Source: Rhizobium tropici CIAT 899 (GTDB lineage: Bacteria; Pseudomonadota; Alphaproteobacteria; Rhizobiales; Rhizobiaceae). Taken from it: a stretch of DNA of 64,000 nt. The first letter of the stretch is position 1. Each line of letters opens with the position of its first letter. The position numbers and the translations under genes are program-made. The stretch covers positions 671,001 to 735,000 of the forward strand of contig NC_020059.1 of assembly GCF_000330885.1 (NCBI RefSeq). Direction: 5' to 3'. Shown piece after piece: positions 15,278 through 24,539 of the stretch. The notes under the pieces are model-generated. The model was not told where the DNA came from, did no database searches, and worked only from the letters and a program-made list of their open reading frames with translations.

Positions 15278-16701
15278 GCGACGGCGATCAAAATCACGGC
15301 AAGCACGAGATCATCATCGTCAAGCGCCGCGGCGGCGATCACGAAGGCGGCCATGGTGGCGCGTGGAAGATCGCCTATGCCGACTTCATGACCGCGATGA
15401 TGGCCTTCTTCCTCGTCATGTGGCTGGTGAACGCCGCAAACGAGGAGACGAAGGCCTCGGTCGCCTCCTATTTCAATCCCATCAAGCTTGCCGATGAGAA
15501 GCCGACGGAAAAGGGCCTCAAGAAGCCCGTCGATCAGGCTCAGGGCGAAAAGAACCAGCAGAAGTCCGACAAGCCGCAGGAAAAACCGAATGACGGCAAA
15601 TCAGCCAAAACCGGCGAGGACCTGACTTCGACATCGGGCGACCAGACGAATTATTCCGAGGCGGATTTCTTCGAGAATCCCTATTCGGTCCTGGCCGAGA
15701 TCGCACAGGAAGTCGGTCAGCAGGCGAATGTCAGCGCCAAGGGCGAGGGCGGTGCCGCCCAATCGGGTCCGGCGACAGGTGCGGATGGCGGCCAGGCCTA
15801 TCGCGATCCGTTCGATCCGGATTTCTGGACGAAGCAGGTGCAGGTTTCCAGTGCTTCGAAGAAGGCGAACGAGGAACAGTCCGCCAAGTCGGATCAATCG
15901 CCCAAGGGTGAAGTGATCGCTTTGTCGAAGGCAACGGCTGCGGACATCGGCCAGCCGGCCGATCAGCCGCAAACGCCCGAACAACAGCCGACGGTGAGCG
16001 AGCAGCAGGCCGCCGGCAAGGCGCAGGAAAAACAGACGCAGGCTCAGCAGCTTGCCAAGGCCGGCACGCAAGGCGGCGTATCCACCCCTGAAGACAATGC
16101 CGCTGTGCCTGCAAACAAGGATGCACAGCCGACAAAAGCGCAGCAGCAGGAAGCCAAGGATCTGCAGCAGGCAATTCAGGCTGAGATCAAGGGCGTTGTC
16201 GGCCAGCTGGCCGAAGGGCTGCAGGTGACTGCGGCTGAAGGCGGGGTGTTGGTCACGATTTCCGACCAGACCAACGATCCGATGTTCAATATCGGTTCGG
16301 CGGTCCCCCGACGCGAGATGGTGCTGGCGATGGAGAAGATCGGCAAGCTTCTCGCGGAACGCCAGGGGGCGATCCTGATCCGCGGCCACACCGATGGGCG
16401 CCCCTATATGGTCGGCGGCCGCAACGACAATTGGCGTCTGTCGCTCGATCGCGCCCAAAGTGCCTATTACATGCTGACCAGCGGCGGGCTGGACGAGAAG
16501 CGGGTCGTTCAGGTATCGGGCTTTGCGGACCGGCGTTTGAAGCTGCCCGACGATCCATTCAACGATGCGAACCGCCGTATCGAGATCCTGATTGCGAGTC
16601 CCTCTACGCAGGCGGCGACGGACCCCGCAGCCTCGGGAACGCAAGCCCCCGTGAAGCCGGCTTCGGGCAAGGGCAAGTCCGGTCAAGGCAAGCAGGGATA
16701 G
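15274..16701 (+). CDS. motB: MotB, flagellar stator subunit
   Basis: MotB anchors the MotA-MotB proton channel to peptidoglycan. The 475-residue protein has a cytoplasmic N-terminus and one membrane helix (about residues 30-50, AYADFMTAMMAFFLVMWL). D37 of this helix is the expected proton-carrying aspartate. It is far longer than the roughly 300 residues of enterobacterial MotB, because about 230 residues rich in Q, K, A and E separate the helix from the OmpA-like domain. That domain has ILIRGHTDGRPY, NWRLSLDRAQSAYYML and VSGFADRRL. motA is not in the window and is usually elsewhere in rhizobial clusters. It is co-transcribed with motC and motD. Confidence 0.95.
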   Translation: MSDGDQNHGKHEIIIVKRRGGDHEGGHGGAWKIAYADFMTAMMAFFLVMWLVNAANEETKASVASYFNPIKLADEKPTEKGLKKPVDQAQGEKNQQKSDKPQEKPNDGKSAKTGEDLTSTSGDQTNYSEADFFENPYSVLAEIAQEVGQQANVSAKGEGGAAQSGPATGADGGQAYRDPFDPDFWTKQVQVSSASKKANEEQSAKSDQSPKGEVIALSKATAADIGQPADQPQTPEQQPTVSEQQAAGKAQEKQTQAQQLAKAGTQGGVSTPEDNAAVPANKDAQPTKAQQQEAKDLQQAIQAEIKGVVGQLAEGLQVTAAEGGVLVTISDQTNDPMFNIGSAVPRREMVLAMEKIGKLLAERQGAILIRGHTDGRPYMVGGRNDNWRLSLDRAQSAYYMLTSGGLDEKRVVQVSGFADRRLKLPDDPFNDANRRIEILIASPSTQAATDPAASGTQAPVKPASGKGKSGQGKQG

Positions 16702-16704
16702 TTC

Positions 16705-18009
16705 ATGGCGCGCAAACAGCATCGTCATCGCCTTGCGCTCACCCTCACCCTCGGCATGCTGATGCCTGGGGTTGCGAGCGCTGAGGGACAGGACGGCCTG
16801 CCGCTCTACAAGATGCTGCGCTCGCTCGAATTCGTACAGGATTCCGTTGTCGCGGGCGACAATTCCGCCGCCGAGATGCAGCGCTATCTACTCGGAACCA
16901 TAGACGAGCGCCTGCGCAGCGCGGACAAATCCGTCTTCGAGGACAGTCGCAACGTCGATGCGGCTCTCATCTACGCCATGAGCGGCGGCAACCCCGAAAC
17001 GCTCGAATATCTGATGTCACGCGACGTCAACGGCAATTTCGACAATCGCGTTGCGGATGTGCTCAGGAAATATCTGAACGGCAAGGGTCTGCTTGTCGTC
17101 AACACGCTTGTCGACATCTCCAGGGAGTATCGCGGCAAGCCGATCGGCCCATACCTCTCGCTGGTTGCGGGCAATGTCATGTCGGGCAAGAACGCCAAGG
17201 CAGCCTTGCCCCTCTACGACTGGGCGCGATTGATGGCACCCGGTACGATCGTCGAGGAATCGGCATTGCGCCGCTCGCTGGCTCTGTGCGCCGACGCGGG
17301 CATGGTGCCGCAAGGATTAGATTATGCACGGCGTTATACGCGGCGCTTCCTGCATTCGCCTTACGCCAGCCAGTTTGCCGATCTTTTTGTGCAGCTGGTG
17401 GTGGATCACGATTCCGACATCAAGCAGCAGGACATCGTCGATATCCTGTCCTTCATGGACCCGCCGCGACAGCGGGAGATCTATCTGCGCATGGCGCGTC
17501 GGGCCGCGATTGCCGGCAAGGCCGATCTTGCCGCGCTGGCGGCCAATCGTGCCCAGGCGATCTCCAATGACGGCGGTGATGCCTTTGGTGCGCTGGCTAA
17601 CTTCTATGGCGGCGTGGCGGGCATATCCACGCCCGAACTGAAGGCGGCGATTGACGATGTGAACCAGATGCCGGCGGGAGAGTTGAATGCGCGCGACCGC
17701 GCATTGCGCGACGCTGCAAAGGCCGTCGCGGCGGAGATATTGCGAACACCCGATGCTGCAAGCCTCGGGCAAGGCAGTTTTCCTAACCTGCCCAACCAAC
17801 AGAAGACTGAACACGATGCTGCTGTGACGAATCAAGCGGGAGGCCAATCTCCCGGCACGGCGGGTGTTGAGCAGGGAGCCTCGGCAAACGCGGCTCCCGC
17901 CCCGGAGGGAGGGCGGCAGGAGGCCGGCTCTTCGTTCAACGCATTCGTCACGACGAGCCGCTCGAAGCTGGATGCCATCGACGGCCTGTTGAAGCAGGAA
18001 AGTCATTGA
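16705..18009 (+). CDS. motC: MotC, periplasmic motility protein
   Basis: MotC is a rhizobial periplasmic protein that interacts with MotB to control motor activity. The 434-residue product has a signal peptide (MARKQHRHR, hydrophobic core, cleavage near ASA-EG at residue 28). The helical body has GGNPETLEYLMSRDVNGNF and YLNGKGLLVVNTL. The C-terminus is a low-complexity, Gly/Ala/Gln-rich stretch. It lies three bases after motB and directly before motD, the order known in Sinorhizobium. Its chaperone MotE is encoded at 2.0 kb. Confidence 0.9.
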   Translation: MARKQHRHRLALTLTLGMLMPGVASAEGQDGLPLYKMLRSLEFVQDSVVAGDNSAAEMQRYLLGTIDERLRSADKSVFEDSRNVDAALIYAMSGGNPETLEYLMSRDVNGNFDNRVADVLRKYLNGKGLLVVNTLVDISREYRGKPIGPYLSLVAGNVMSGKNAKAALPLYDWARLMAPGTIVEESALRRSLALCADAGMVPQGLDYARRYTRRFLHSPYASQFADLFVQLVVDHDSDIKQQDIVDILSFMDPPRQREIYLRMARRAAIAGKADLAALAANRAQAISNDGGDAFGALANFYGGVAGISTPELKAAIDDVNQMPAGELNARDRALRDAAKAVAAEILRTPDAASLGQGSFPNLPNQQKTEHDAAVTNQAGGQSPGTAGVEQGASANAAPAPEGGRQEAGSSFNAFVTTSRSKLDAIDGLLKQESH

Positions 18010-18010
18010 T

Positions 18011-19615
18011 ATGAACGACATCGGTGTGTCCGGCGCCCCATCGGGGGCGGATATTCGTGCTGTTGCCAAAGGCGGCCGCTCGGCGAAGCAGGATGACGGC
18101 AAGGGTTTTATTGATGCGCTGACGAGCTCGCTCGGCAACGGTGGCAAATCTTCAAGCTCCGATGCCGGTGCCGATACCTCCGCCAATGCGGACACGACTG
18201 CCGATAAGGATGCAAGTGCGGCAAAGACGGTCGCGGGAAATTCCTCCGCGGCAGCTCTCTCCTTCGACGACAGCACCACGGCCGGAGTTGGGGTGATCGA
18301 TACGTCCGGAGCCAACCTTTCCAATCTCGCCGGCCTGGCTAAGGGCGCGAAAGCTTCGCAGCCTGCCGGCGCCGCGTCGCTCTCGCAATCGCTGATCGCG
18401 CTGCAGAATGCAGCTGCAGCGGCGGGTGAGGCCGGCGCAACATCCACCGGAGCCGATCGGCCTGCGGCAGCCACAGACCCGGCCATGCCCACGACCGATA
18501 CGACCAAAGTGCCGGTGCAGTCTGCCGCACTCGACCAGCTTGCCGAGATCGCGCAGCAATTGGCCGATGTCGCGACTGCGAACAGTCAGACCGCACCGGT
18601 CAAGGGCGACGGCAAGGCGTCTGGCGCGAAGGATGGAAAGGATGTCCAGGCGGCGGATGACGGTAAGTCTGCGTCGACGCAAAGCAGCCAGCCAGCCAAT
18701 ACGATTTCCGATACCTTGTCGCTGCTGAACATTGCGCAGCCCGTCGTTGCGGCCCAGGTTAGCACGGCACAGGGTAGCGCGATCCAGGCAGGCAAGACAA
18801 CAGACGATGCCAAGGTCCAGACATTGCCATCAGGCAAAGCTGCCCTCGCGGACGATGCCTCGGAAACGGCCTTGACGCTGCCGGATGACGGCAAGGGAAC
18901 GGATGGCGCACAGACGTTCCGCCTGGCGCGGGCGGATGGTCGCGGCGGTGCACTCGATCTGTCAATCAGCAAGAGCGGCGATGACGTTGCCGATGTCAAA
19001 GTCGGCGCTGCTGCGGGTGGCGATGCGGTGGCAGTGACCGTACTGGATTCGCGTCGTTATCTCGGGCTTGCCACCAACTCGGCATTGGTTGCCGGAAGCC
19101 TGGCAAGCGACCGCGAATGGTCGGCTGCGATGCAGCCGGGCTCGGCGCTTTCCAACGCCGCAAACCTGACGAGCACCGGCAAGGTCGTCAACACGCTGAA
19201 GATCCAGCTACGTCCGGACAATCTCGGCGACGTTACAGCAACCATGCGGCTTTCCGGAGACCAGCTGAGCGTCGATCTGAAGGTGCAGACCGGCGAAGCC
19301 TACAGGCAGCTTCATGGCGATCAGAGCCGCATGGTCGATGCGCTGCGCGCGCAAGGCTATCAGGTCGATAACATCACCGTCACCCTGGCGTCCAATGCCG
19401 ACCAGCAGTCGGACGGCGGCCGCAACTCCGGATCGAACCAGCAGCAGTCTCTGTTGAACCAGGGGCAGGGGGGCGACGCGCGCTCCAGGGGCCAGAATTA
19501 TTCAGGGCAGCAGGCAAATGGGAACGATGGCAATCGCAGTTCGGGTGAGCGCAGCGTTGAGGATGGCACTGGTGGTGGCCTGCAGCGTTCTCGCTCTGGT
19601 GCGGTTTACCTCTGA
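18011..19615 (+). CDS. motD: MotD/FliK, flagellar hook-length control protein
   Basis: In rhizobia MotD is the functional FliK, a secreted ruler that sets hook length and switches export specificity. The 534-residue protein has a long low-complexity N-terminal part (Ala, Asp, Thr and Gln rich, residues 1-330). A conserved FliK C-terminal domain follows near residues 395-455, with LKIQLRPDNLGDVTATMRL, LSVDLKVQTGEAY and LRAQGYQVDNITVTL. The Asn/Gln/Gly-rich tail overlaps the next gene by 98 bases in another frame. Its substrate, hook protein FlgE, appears to be missing from this cluster. Confidence 0.9.
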   Translation: MNDIGVSGAPSGADIRAVAKGGRSAKQDDGKGFIDALTSSLGNGGKSSSSDAGADTSANADTTADKDASAAKTVAGNSSAAALSFDDSTTAGVGVIDTSGANLSNLAGLAKGAKASQPAGAASLSQSLIALQNAAAAAGEAGATSTGADRPAAATDPAMPTTDTTKVPVQSAALDQLAEIAQQLADVATANSQTAPVKGDGKASGAKDGKDVQAADDGKSASTQSSQPANTISDTLSLLNIAQPVVAAQVSTAQGSAIQAGKTTDDAKVQTLPSGKAALADDASETALTLPDDGKGTDGAQTFRLARADGRGGALDLSISKSGDDVADVKVGAAAGGDAVAVTVLDSRRYLGLATNSALVAGSLASDREWSAAMQPGSALSNAANLTSTGKVVNTLKIQLRPDNLGDVTATMRLSGDQLSVDLKVQTGEAYRQLHGDQSRMVDALRAQGYQVDNITVTLASNADQQSDGGRNSGSNQQQSLLNQGQGGDARSRGQNYSGQQANGNDGNRSSGERSVEDGTGGGLQRSRSGAVYL

Positions 19616-20150
19616 CGCCCAGGCATCAGGCAATCCGGCGCCGCCGGACAACGGTGCCGCAGGTCTTTGCGAACGCGAAATCCAGTCCGCTGCCGCGAAA
19701 TACGGAATACCGGAAGGGATCCTTTATTCCGTCGGTCTGACGGAAACCGGTCGCAAGGGGTCGCTTTATCCCTATGCGCTCAATGTCGAGGGACGGCCGA
19801 TCTTCCCGCCGTCGGAAGGGGCCGCCCTGCAGGTATTTGCCGCTGCACGGCAGAGTGGGGCAAAGCTCATCGATGTCGGCTGCATGCAGATCAATCAGTA
19901 TTTTCATGGTGAAAACTTTGCTTCCGTCGACGCCATGTTCGATCCGCGCAGCAATGTCGAATATGCCGCAAAGTTTCTCCGCAATCTGCATGACAGGCAT
20001 GAGACCTGGACCATGGCGGTAGCACGATACCATGCCGGTCCGAACAATGACCCCGCCCAGAAGGTCTATGTCTGCCGCGTGATCGCCAATCTGGTCGCCA
20101 CCGGTTATGGAAAATGGACGCCAAACGCGGCGACGTTTTGTCGGGATTAG
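19518..20150 (+). CDS. Secreted lytic transglycosylase (SLT family)
   Basis: The 210-residue product has a signal peptide (cleavage near AQA around residue 36) and a single SLT domain. It carries YSVGLTETGRKG with the expected catalytic glutamate, IDVGCMQINQYFHG, and VAVARYHAGPNN (here TMAVARYHAGPNN). It should cleave peptidoglycan in the periplasm, probably to open the wall for the growing rod or for stator insertion, because FlgJ here lacks a muramidase domain. Starts at 19518, 19527 and 19563 are all in frame. The first gives the best signal peptide, but it overlaps the end of motD by 98 bases. The last start, at 19563, would shorten the overlap. Confidence 0.87.
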   Translation: MGTMAIAVRVSAALRMALVVACSVLALVRFTSDAQASGNPAPPDNGAAGLCEREIQSAAAKYGIPEGILYSVGLTETGRKGSLYPYALNVEGRPIFPPSEGAALQVFAAARQSGAKLIDVGCMQINQYFHGENFASVDAMFDPRSNVEYAAKFLRNLHDRHETWTMAVARYHAGPNNDPAQKVYVCRVIANLVATGYGKWTPNAATFCRD

Positions 20151-20429
20151 GCACTCATAGGTTGAGTATGGTATCTGGTTAGCCAGTACTAACCCAATCG
20201 AAGCGGTTGACTGCCGTGGTTTTGCCTAAAATGGAAGTGTTAATCATACGCTTGCTAACAGGTTTTTTATCGGTGTAAAACGCCAAGCGCATACTACATA
20301 TAGTGCAAATCGCACCCTTATGGTTAATCAATTATTAATTTCCGTCACTCATTTCCGACAGTTGTTCGTGATTCGCCCGATTCGTACCCATAGGTCATCG
20401 AAACACCACACTGATTCGGAGGCGGACGA
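20151..20429 (+). other. AT-rich promoter region upstream of rem
   Basis: The 280 bases before rem are markedly AT-rich compared with the surrounding genes and hold no ORF of note. Poor homopurine tracts and TTAATCAATTATTAATT at about 20322-20338 suggest the rem promoter and its control region. In Sinorhizobium the master regulators VisN/VisR drive rem; I cannot see a defined site for them here. Confidence 0.45.
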
Positions 20430-21101
20430 ATGATCGTAGTGGTTGATGAGCGAGAGCTCGTTAAAGACGGATACACATCACTCTTTGGGCGCGAGGGCAT
20501 CCCTTCGACGGGATTTGATCCGCGTGAGTTTAGCGAATGGGTCTCGACCGCGGCAGAGGGCGACATTGCCGCGGTCGAAGCCTTCCTGATCGGACAGGGG
20601 CAGCAGGTGCTCGAGCTTCCGAGGGCGATTCGCGACAGGACGGCGGCGCCTGTCATCGCGGTCAGCGACCAGCCCTCGCTGGAAGCCACGCTTGCACTCT
20701 TTGATTGCGGCGTGGACGATGTCGTGCGCAAGCCGGTCCATCCTCGTGAAATCCTGGCCAGGGCGGCGGCGATCCGCCGCCGGTTGAAGGCGATCAACAA
20801 CTATACCGATATCGGCCCCATCCGCGTCTTCGCAGATGGCCGCGATCCGGAAATCAACGGTTCCGTATTTGCCCTGCCGCGCCGCGAGCGCCGCATCCTC
20901 GAATATTTGATCGCCAATCGCGGCCGTCGCGTGACGAAGACCCAGATCTTCAACGCCATTTACGGTATCTTCGACGAGGAAGTCGAAGAGAATGTCGTCG
21001 AAAGCCATATTTCGAAGCTGCGCAAGAAGCTGCGCAAGAAGCTCGGTTTCGATCCCGTCGATTCCAAACGCTTCCTCGGTTACTGCATCGACTGGAGCTG
21101 A
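20430..21101 (+). CDS. rem: Rem, orphan OmpR-type motility regulator
   Basis: Rem activates class III flagellar genes in rhizobia. The 223-residue protein has an N-terminal receiver-like domain (residues 1-115). It keeps acidic residues near its start (VVVDERELV) and the lysine in VRKPVHP. The phosphorylation site position around residue 48-52 ([10 protein letters not shown]) lacks an aspartate, so it is unlikely to be phosphorylated. The C-terminal winged helix (about residues 125-222) has [38 protein letters not shown] and FLGYCIDW. It has its own promoter region and a strong terminator, so it is monocistronic. Confidence 0.93.
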   Translation: MIVVVDERELVKDGYTSLFGREGIPSTGFDPREFSEWVSTAAEGDIAAVEAFLIGQGQQVLELPRAIRDRTAAPVIAVSDQPSLEATLALFDCGVDDVVRKPVHPREILARAAAIRRRLKAINNYTDIGPIRVFADGRDPEINGSVFALPRRERRILEYLIANRGRRVTKTQIFNAIYGIFDEEVEENVVESHISKLRKKLRKKLGFDPVDSKRFLGYCIDWS

Positions 21102-21141
21102 TACCGCCAGTCGTGCATTCCAGATGTTAAAGCCTGCTGAT

Positions 21142-21180
21142 AAGCCCGGAAATCCCTTGATTTCCGGGCTTATTCTTTTG
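21142..21180 (+). terminator. Strong rho-independent terminator of rem
   Basis: A perfect 13-bp stem (AAGCCCGGAAATC / GATTTCCGGGCTT) with a CCTT loop is followed by ATTCTTTT. It closes the rem transcript 41 bases after its stop. Confidence 0.9.
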
Positions 21181-21375
21181 CAGTGCGTGCGACAATCACA
21201 GCACGGATAGGTGCGCTTTCACTTACCATTCATGGCGTAATAACGAGCGGTGATACCTCTCGCACGAGACTTGCGACGACGCTTTTCGCGATGATCGTTT
21301 TTTCGTTTTCTCAGACAGCTTCACGCAAGGCCCGCCACCTACTCTCAGTCGTATGAAGGATAACGAGGATTCCAG

Positions 21376-21588
21376 ATGAGGAATTTCGGCAGCAGAGAGA
21401 CCGCGTTTGCGGAAGTGAGTGCAGAGGCAGCTGGCCTCAGCGCCGCTTTTGGTCGCCGTCTCAATGTGCGCGGATTCTCTGGAGGAGCCGTCCGTCCGTT
21501 GCCAACGACAATCTGGTCTATTTCGCCGGCCTCGCTCCGACAGGCTATTCCGACATTTCCAGCGTCTTCGGCCGATCTGCCGCGCTAA
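21376..21588 (+). pseudogene. Possible flgE remnant (70-codon ORF)
   Basis: Other rhizobial clusters have flgE between rem and flgK. Here the gap holds only a 70-residue ORF, preceded by a GA-rich site (GATAACGAGGATTCCAG). Its start (M..FGS..TA) and the A.A..LSA spacing at residues 16-23 resemble the conserved FlgE N-terminus as I recall it. Its end (DLPR, stop) resembles the usual FlgE ending NLKR. The middle is much too short and lacks the hook core. It may be a decayed, internally deleted flgE, or a chance ORF. No alignment was run. If correct, an intact flgE must exist elsewhere for the cell to make a hook. Confidence 0.35.
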
Positions 21589-21610
21589 CGAATAGGGTAT
21601 CGAGTCAGTC

Positions 21611-23101
21611 ATGTCGCTTACAACAGCTCTCAACAACGCGCAGGCAATATTCAATAATACCGGCACGCAGAGCAGCGTGGTGTCGAACAACATCGCCAAC
21701 GCCAACAATACGAATTACTCGCGGCGCCAGGCAATGTTGACCACCGACATGGCCGGCGCACAGGTGGTGCAGATCTCGCGCAGCAGCGAACCTGCACTGC
21801 AGAAGGCCTATCTCAGCTCGGCGTCGTCGGATTCGGCGCAGCAACTGCTCCTGAACGCCTACAGCAATCTTCAGTCGGCAACGATTGGCGGCAACGATAA
21901 TGAAGTTGCGCCGGCGACTTATCTGTCGGCATTTCAGGATGCGATGCAGAATTACGCCGGATCGCCGTCCAATGCCACGGCGGCACAATCCGCGATCAAT
22001 GCAGCCCAGAGCCTGACCACGTCTCTCAACAATGCCACGACGGCAGTACAGGGCGCGCGCGCCGACGCCGACAAGCAGATCAAGTCCGACGTCGATACGC
22101 TGAATAGCCTGCTGAAGCAGTTCCAGACGGCCAACGAGGCGGTAAAATCGGCAACGACCACCGCTGGCCCGACATCGAGCGCCCTTGCCGACGCGATGGA
22201 TCAGCGCGATTCGATCCTGAACCAGATTTCGAAGATCGTTGGCGTGACGACGGTGACGCGCGGCAACAACGACATGGCGCTCTATACCAGCAGCGGAACG
22301 ACCCTGTTCGAGACCATTCCGCGCACGGTGACGTTCAAGTCGACGGATACGTACACTGCGGCCACTCCGGTCCCCGGCAACAGCGTCTATATCGACGGCG
22401 TCGCTCTGACCCCGGGCCAGAGTGCGAATACGACGGCGCAGGGCACTCTGCAGGCGGCGCTTCAGATCCGCGATGATGTCGCGCCGACCTACCAGAAGCA
22501 GCTCGACGAGATCGCCAGAGGGTTGGTTACGGTCTTTGCGGAAACGAACAGCAATCCTTCCAAGCCTACATTGCCGGGTCTGTTTACCTGGAGTGGCGGC
22601 ACTGTTCCTGCCAGTGGGACCGCGGTCACCGGCTTGGCCGGCTCGATCACCGTTAATTCGAAATTAATCACATCCCAAGGTGGCGACCCCACGTTGCTGC
22701 GGGATGGTGGTATCAATAATACCGCGACTGAGACCGGTTATACGAAGAATACCAGCGGCGGCAGCGGCTACTCCACGCAGCTCGATGCCTTCATTACGGC
22801 AATGAATGCGAAGATGGCGTTCGATCCTACCGCGGGCTCCAGCACCAATGCCAGCCTGATGGATTATTCAGCCAGCTCCATTGGCTGGCTGGAAGGCCAG
22901 CGCAGCACGGCGACGACCGCGGCGGAAAATACGTCCGCCGCCCTTTCGCGCTCCTCGGGCGCCTATTCGAATGCGACCGGCGTCAGCCTCGACGAAGAGC
23001 TGACACTGATGATGGATATTGAGCAGTCCTACAAGGCTGGAACAAAGATACTGAACACCGTCAACCAGATGCTTCAAGCTGTACTGGACCTTGCGAGCTA
23101 A
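21611..23101 (+). CDS. flgK: FlgK, hook-filament junction protein 1
   Basis: FlgK (HAP1) joins the hook to the filament. The 496-residue protein has the N-terminal axial motif (SVVSNNIANANNTNYSRRQAM) and a central region with SLLKQFQTANEAV and DQRDSILNQISKIVGV. The C-terminal axial segment is DEELTLMMDIEQSYKAGTKILNTVNQM. The order flgK-flgL-flaF-flbT-flgD is the rhizobial standard. The ribosome site is weak. It is three bases upstream of flgL and follows the region where flgE would be expected. Confidence 0.96.
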   Translation: MSLTTALNNAQAIFNNTGTQSSVVSNNIANANNTNYSRRQAMLTTDMAGAQVVQISRSSEPALQKAYLSSASSDSAQQLLLNAYSNLQSATIGGNDNEVAPATYLSAFQDAMQNYAGSPSNATAAQSAINAAQSLTTSLNNATTAVQGARADADKQIKSDVDTLNSLLKQFQTANEAVKSATTTAGPTSSALADAMDQRDSILNQISKIVGVTTVTRGNNDMALYTSSGTTLFETIPRTVTFKSTDTYTAATPVPGNSVYIDGVALTPGQSANTTAQGTLQAALQIRDDVAPTYQKQLDEIARGLVTVFAETNSNPSKPTLPGLFTWSGGTVPASGTAVTGLAGSITVNSKLITSQGGDPTLLRDGGINNTATETGYTKNTSGGSGYSTQLDAFITAMNAKMAFDPTAGSSTNASLMDYSASSIGWLEGQRSTATTAAENTSAALSRSSGAYSNATGVSLDEELTLMMDIEQSYKAGTKILNTVNQMLQAVLDLAS

Positions 23102-23104
23102 GCC

Positions 23105-24154
23105 ATGAAACTCTCTTTCATTTCGAGCACAGCCATTCAGAACGCCATGCGGCAGACCGTCCGCCAGGCGCAAAATGAGATGACGAGCGCCTCTACGGAG
23201 GCGACCACTGGCGTTTACGCCGATATCGGTGTTTCGCTCGGCGGCAGCACGTCGCTCAATGTGAACCTGACGCGGGAAGTGTCCCGTATCGACTCGATCC
23301 TCAGCAGCAATTCCATTGCCAACCAGAGGATGACAACCTCGCAGACTGCCCTGACCAGCATGGGCACGCAGGCGCAGAAGCTGATGGATCAACTGGTGGC
23401 GCTGAGCGGTAACACCGACGGCAGCAGCGTCGCCCTGGCGCAGCAGGCGGCGTCATCGACCCTGTCGAACGTCATCGCTTCCGCCAATACCATGGTCAAT
23501 GGCGAGTATCTGTTTGCCGGGACGAATACCGACGTCCAGCCGATGACGGATAAATCCGCTACAACGAACGCGGCTATTCAATCGGCACTGACGACCTACA
23601 TGGCCGGCCAATCGCCGGCGGTAACGGTAGCGACCATATCTGCGGCCCAGATAACCGATTTCATCAAGACCAAGGTCGAGCCGATGTTCACATCCGACCC
23701 CAGCTGGTCGAGCTGGTCGAGTGCGTCCGATCAGAATATGACCAGTCGTATCAGCAATTCGGAAGTCATAGAAAGCTCGACGAATGCGAATTCGTCCGGC
23801 ATCCGGTATCTGGCGCTGGCGACCAGCGTGACCAACGCGCTCATGGGCACGCCTCCCGGCCTCAATCAGAGCGCCGTGAACGCCGTCACGCAGCAGGCCA
23901 TCAGCTATACGCGTCAGTCGGTTGACGGGCTGAACAGCCAGGCAAGCCAGCTCGGCCTGTCGCAGTCGCGCCTTTCGGATGCGAATACGACGCTCAACGC
24001 CCAGAAGACCATTCTCACCACGAGCATTGGTGACCTGACCGGGGTCGACCCCTATGAGGCGTCGACGAAGGTCAACAGTCTCCAGACGCAACTCCAAACG
24101 GCTTACACTATTGTTTCCAAGATCCAGCAGTTAAGTCTCGTAAATTACCTTTGA
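23105..24154 (+). CDS. flgL: FlgL, hook-filament junction protein 3
   Basis: FlgL (HAP3) forms the second junction ring under the filament. The 349-residue protein has a flagellin-like N-terminus (AMRQTVRQAQNEMTSASTEATTG) and hydrophobic heptads (INQRMTTSQTALTSMGTQAQKLMDQL-type sequence at about residues 75-100). The C-terminal segment has LGLSQSRLSDANTTLNAQKTIL and LQTQLQTAYTIVSKIQQLSLVNYL. It is three bases from flgK and translationally coupled. Confidence 0.95.
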   Translation: MKLSFISSTAIQNAMRQTVRQAQNEMTSASTEATTGVYADIGVSLGGSTSLNVNLTREVSRIDSILSSNSIANQRMTTSQTALTSMGTQAQKLMDQLVALSGNTDGSSVALAQQAASSTLSNVIASANTMVNGEYLFAGTNTDVQPMTDKSATTNAAIQSALTTYMAGQSPAVTVATISAAQITDFIKTKVEPMFTSDPSWSSWSSASDQNMTSRISNSEVIESSTNANSSGIRYLALATSVTNALMGTPPGLNQSAVNAVTQQAISYTRQSVDGLNSQASQLGLSQSRLSDANTTLNAQKTILTTSIGDLTGVDPYEASTKVNSLQTQLQTAYTIVSKIQQLSLVNYL

Positions 24155-24191
24155 TGATCAAAGGGATGTAATGACCAGGAAGGATGCATGA

Positions 24192-24539
24192 ATGTATCAG
24201 TTCTCATATGCGGAAGTCATGCAGGACGCTGTGGCCGACGCCAAGGAACGAGAACGGCAAGTTCTGGACCGGTCGATAGCTCTTCTCTCCGCGGCCCGCG
24301 ATGCGGAAAAATACGGTCGTGAAGCGATCGAGGCTCTCTTCTATACGCGTCGTGTATGGGTGAGCTTCGTCGACGACCTTAAAAGCCCGGAGAATCAGCT
24401 CAATGTCGAACTGCGTGCCAACCTTATCTCGATCGCAATCTGGATTTTGAAGGAATGCGAGCGAATTCGGCTGCGCCAGTCGGAAAATTATCAAGGCATC
24501 ATAGATGTCACCACCATCATCAGGGATGGACTTAAATGA
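24192..24539 (+). CDS. flaF: FlaF, flagellin synthesis regulator
   Basis: FlaF is a small alphaproteobacterial protein needed for flagellin synthesis or secretion, acting opposite FlbT. The 115-residue protein has the family look: [44 protein letters not shown] and [17 protein letters not shown]. The stop overlaps flbT by four bases. It follows flgL by 37 bases with GGAAGGA (24178-24184) eight bases upstream of the start. Acidic and helical; no membrane segment. Confidence 0.9.
   Translation: MYQFSYAEVMQDAVADAKERERQVLDRSIALLSAARDAEKYGREAIEALFYTRRVWVSFVDDLKSPENQLNVELRANLISIAIWILKECERIRLRQSENYQGIIDVTTIIRDGLK

Noticed and set aside
21223..21708. Minus-strand frame of 161 codons in the rem-flgK gap
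   Set aside because: It runs into flgK on the opposite strand, has Ser/Arg-rich composition and no ribosome site; the gap is better explained by loss of flgE.
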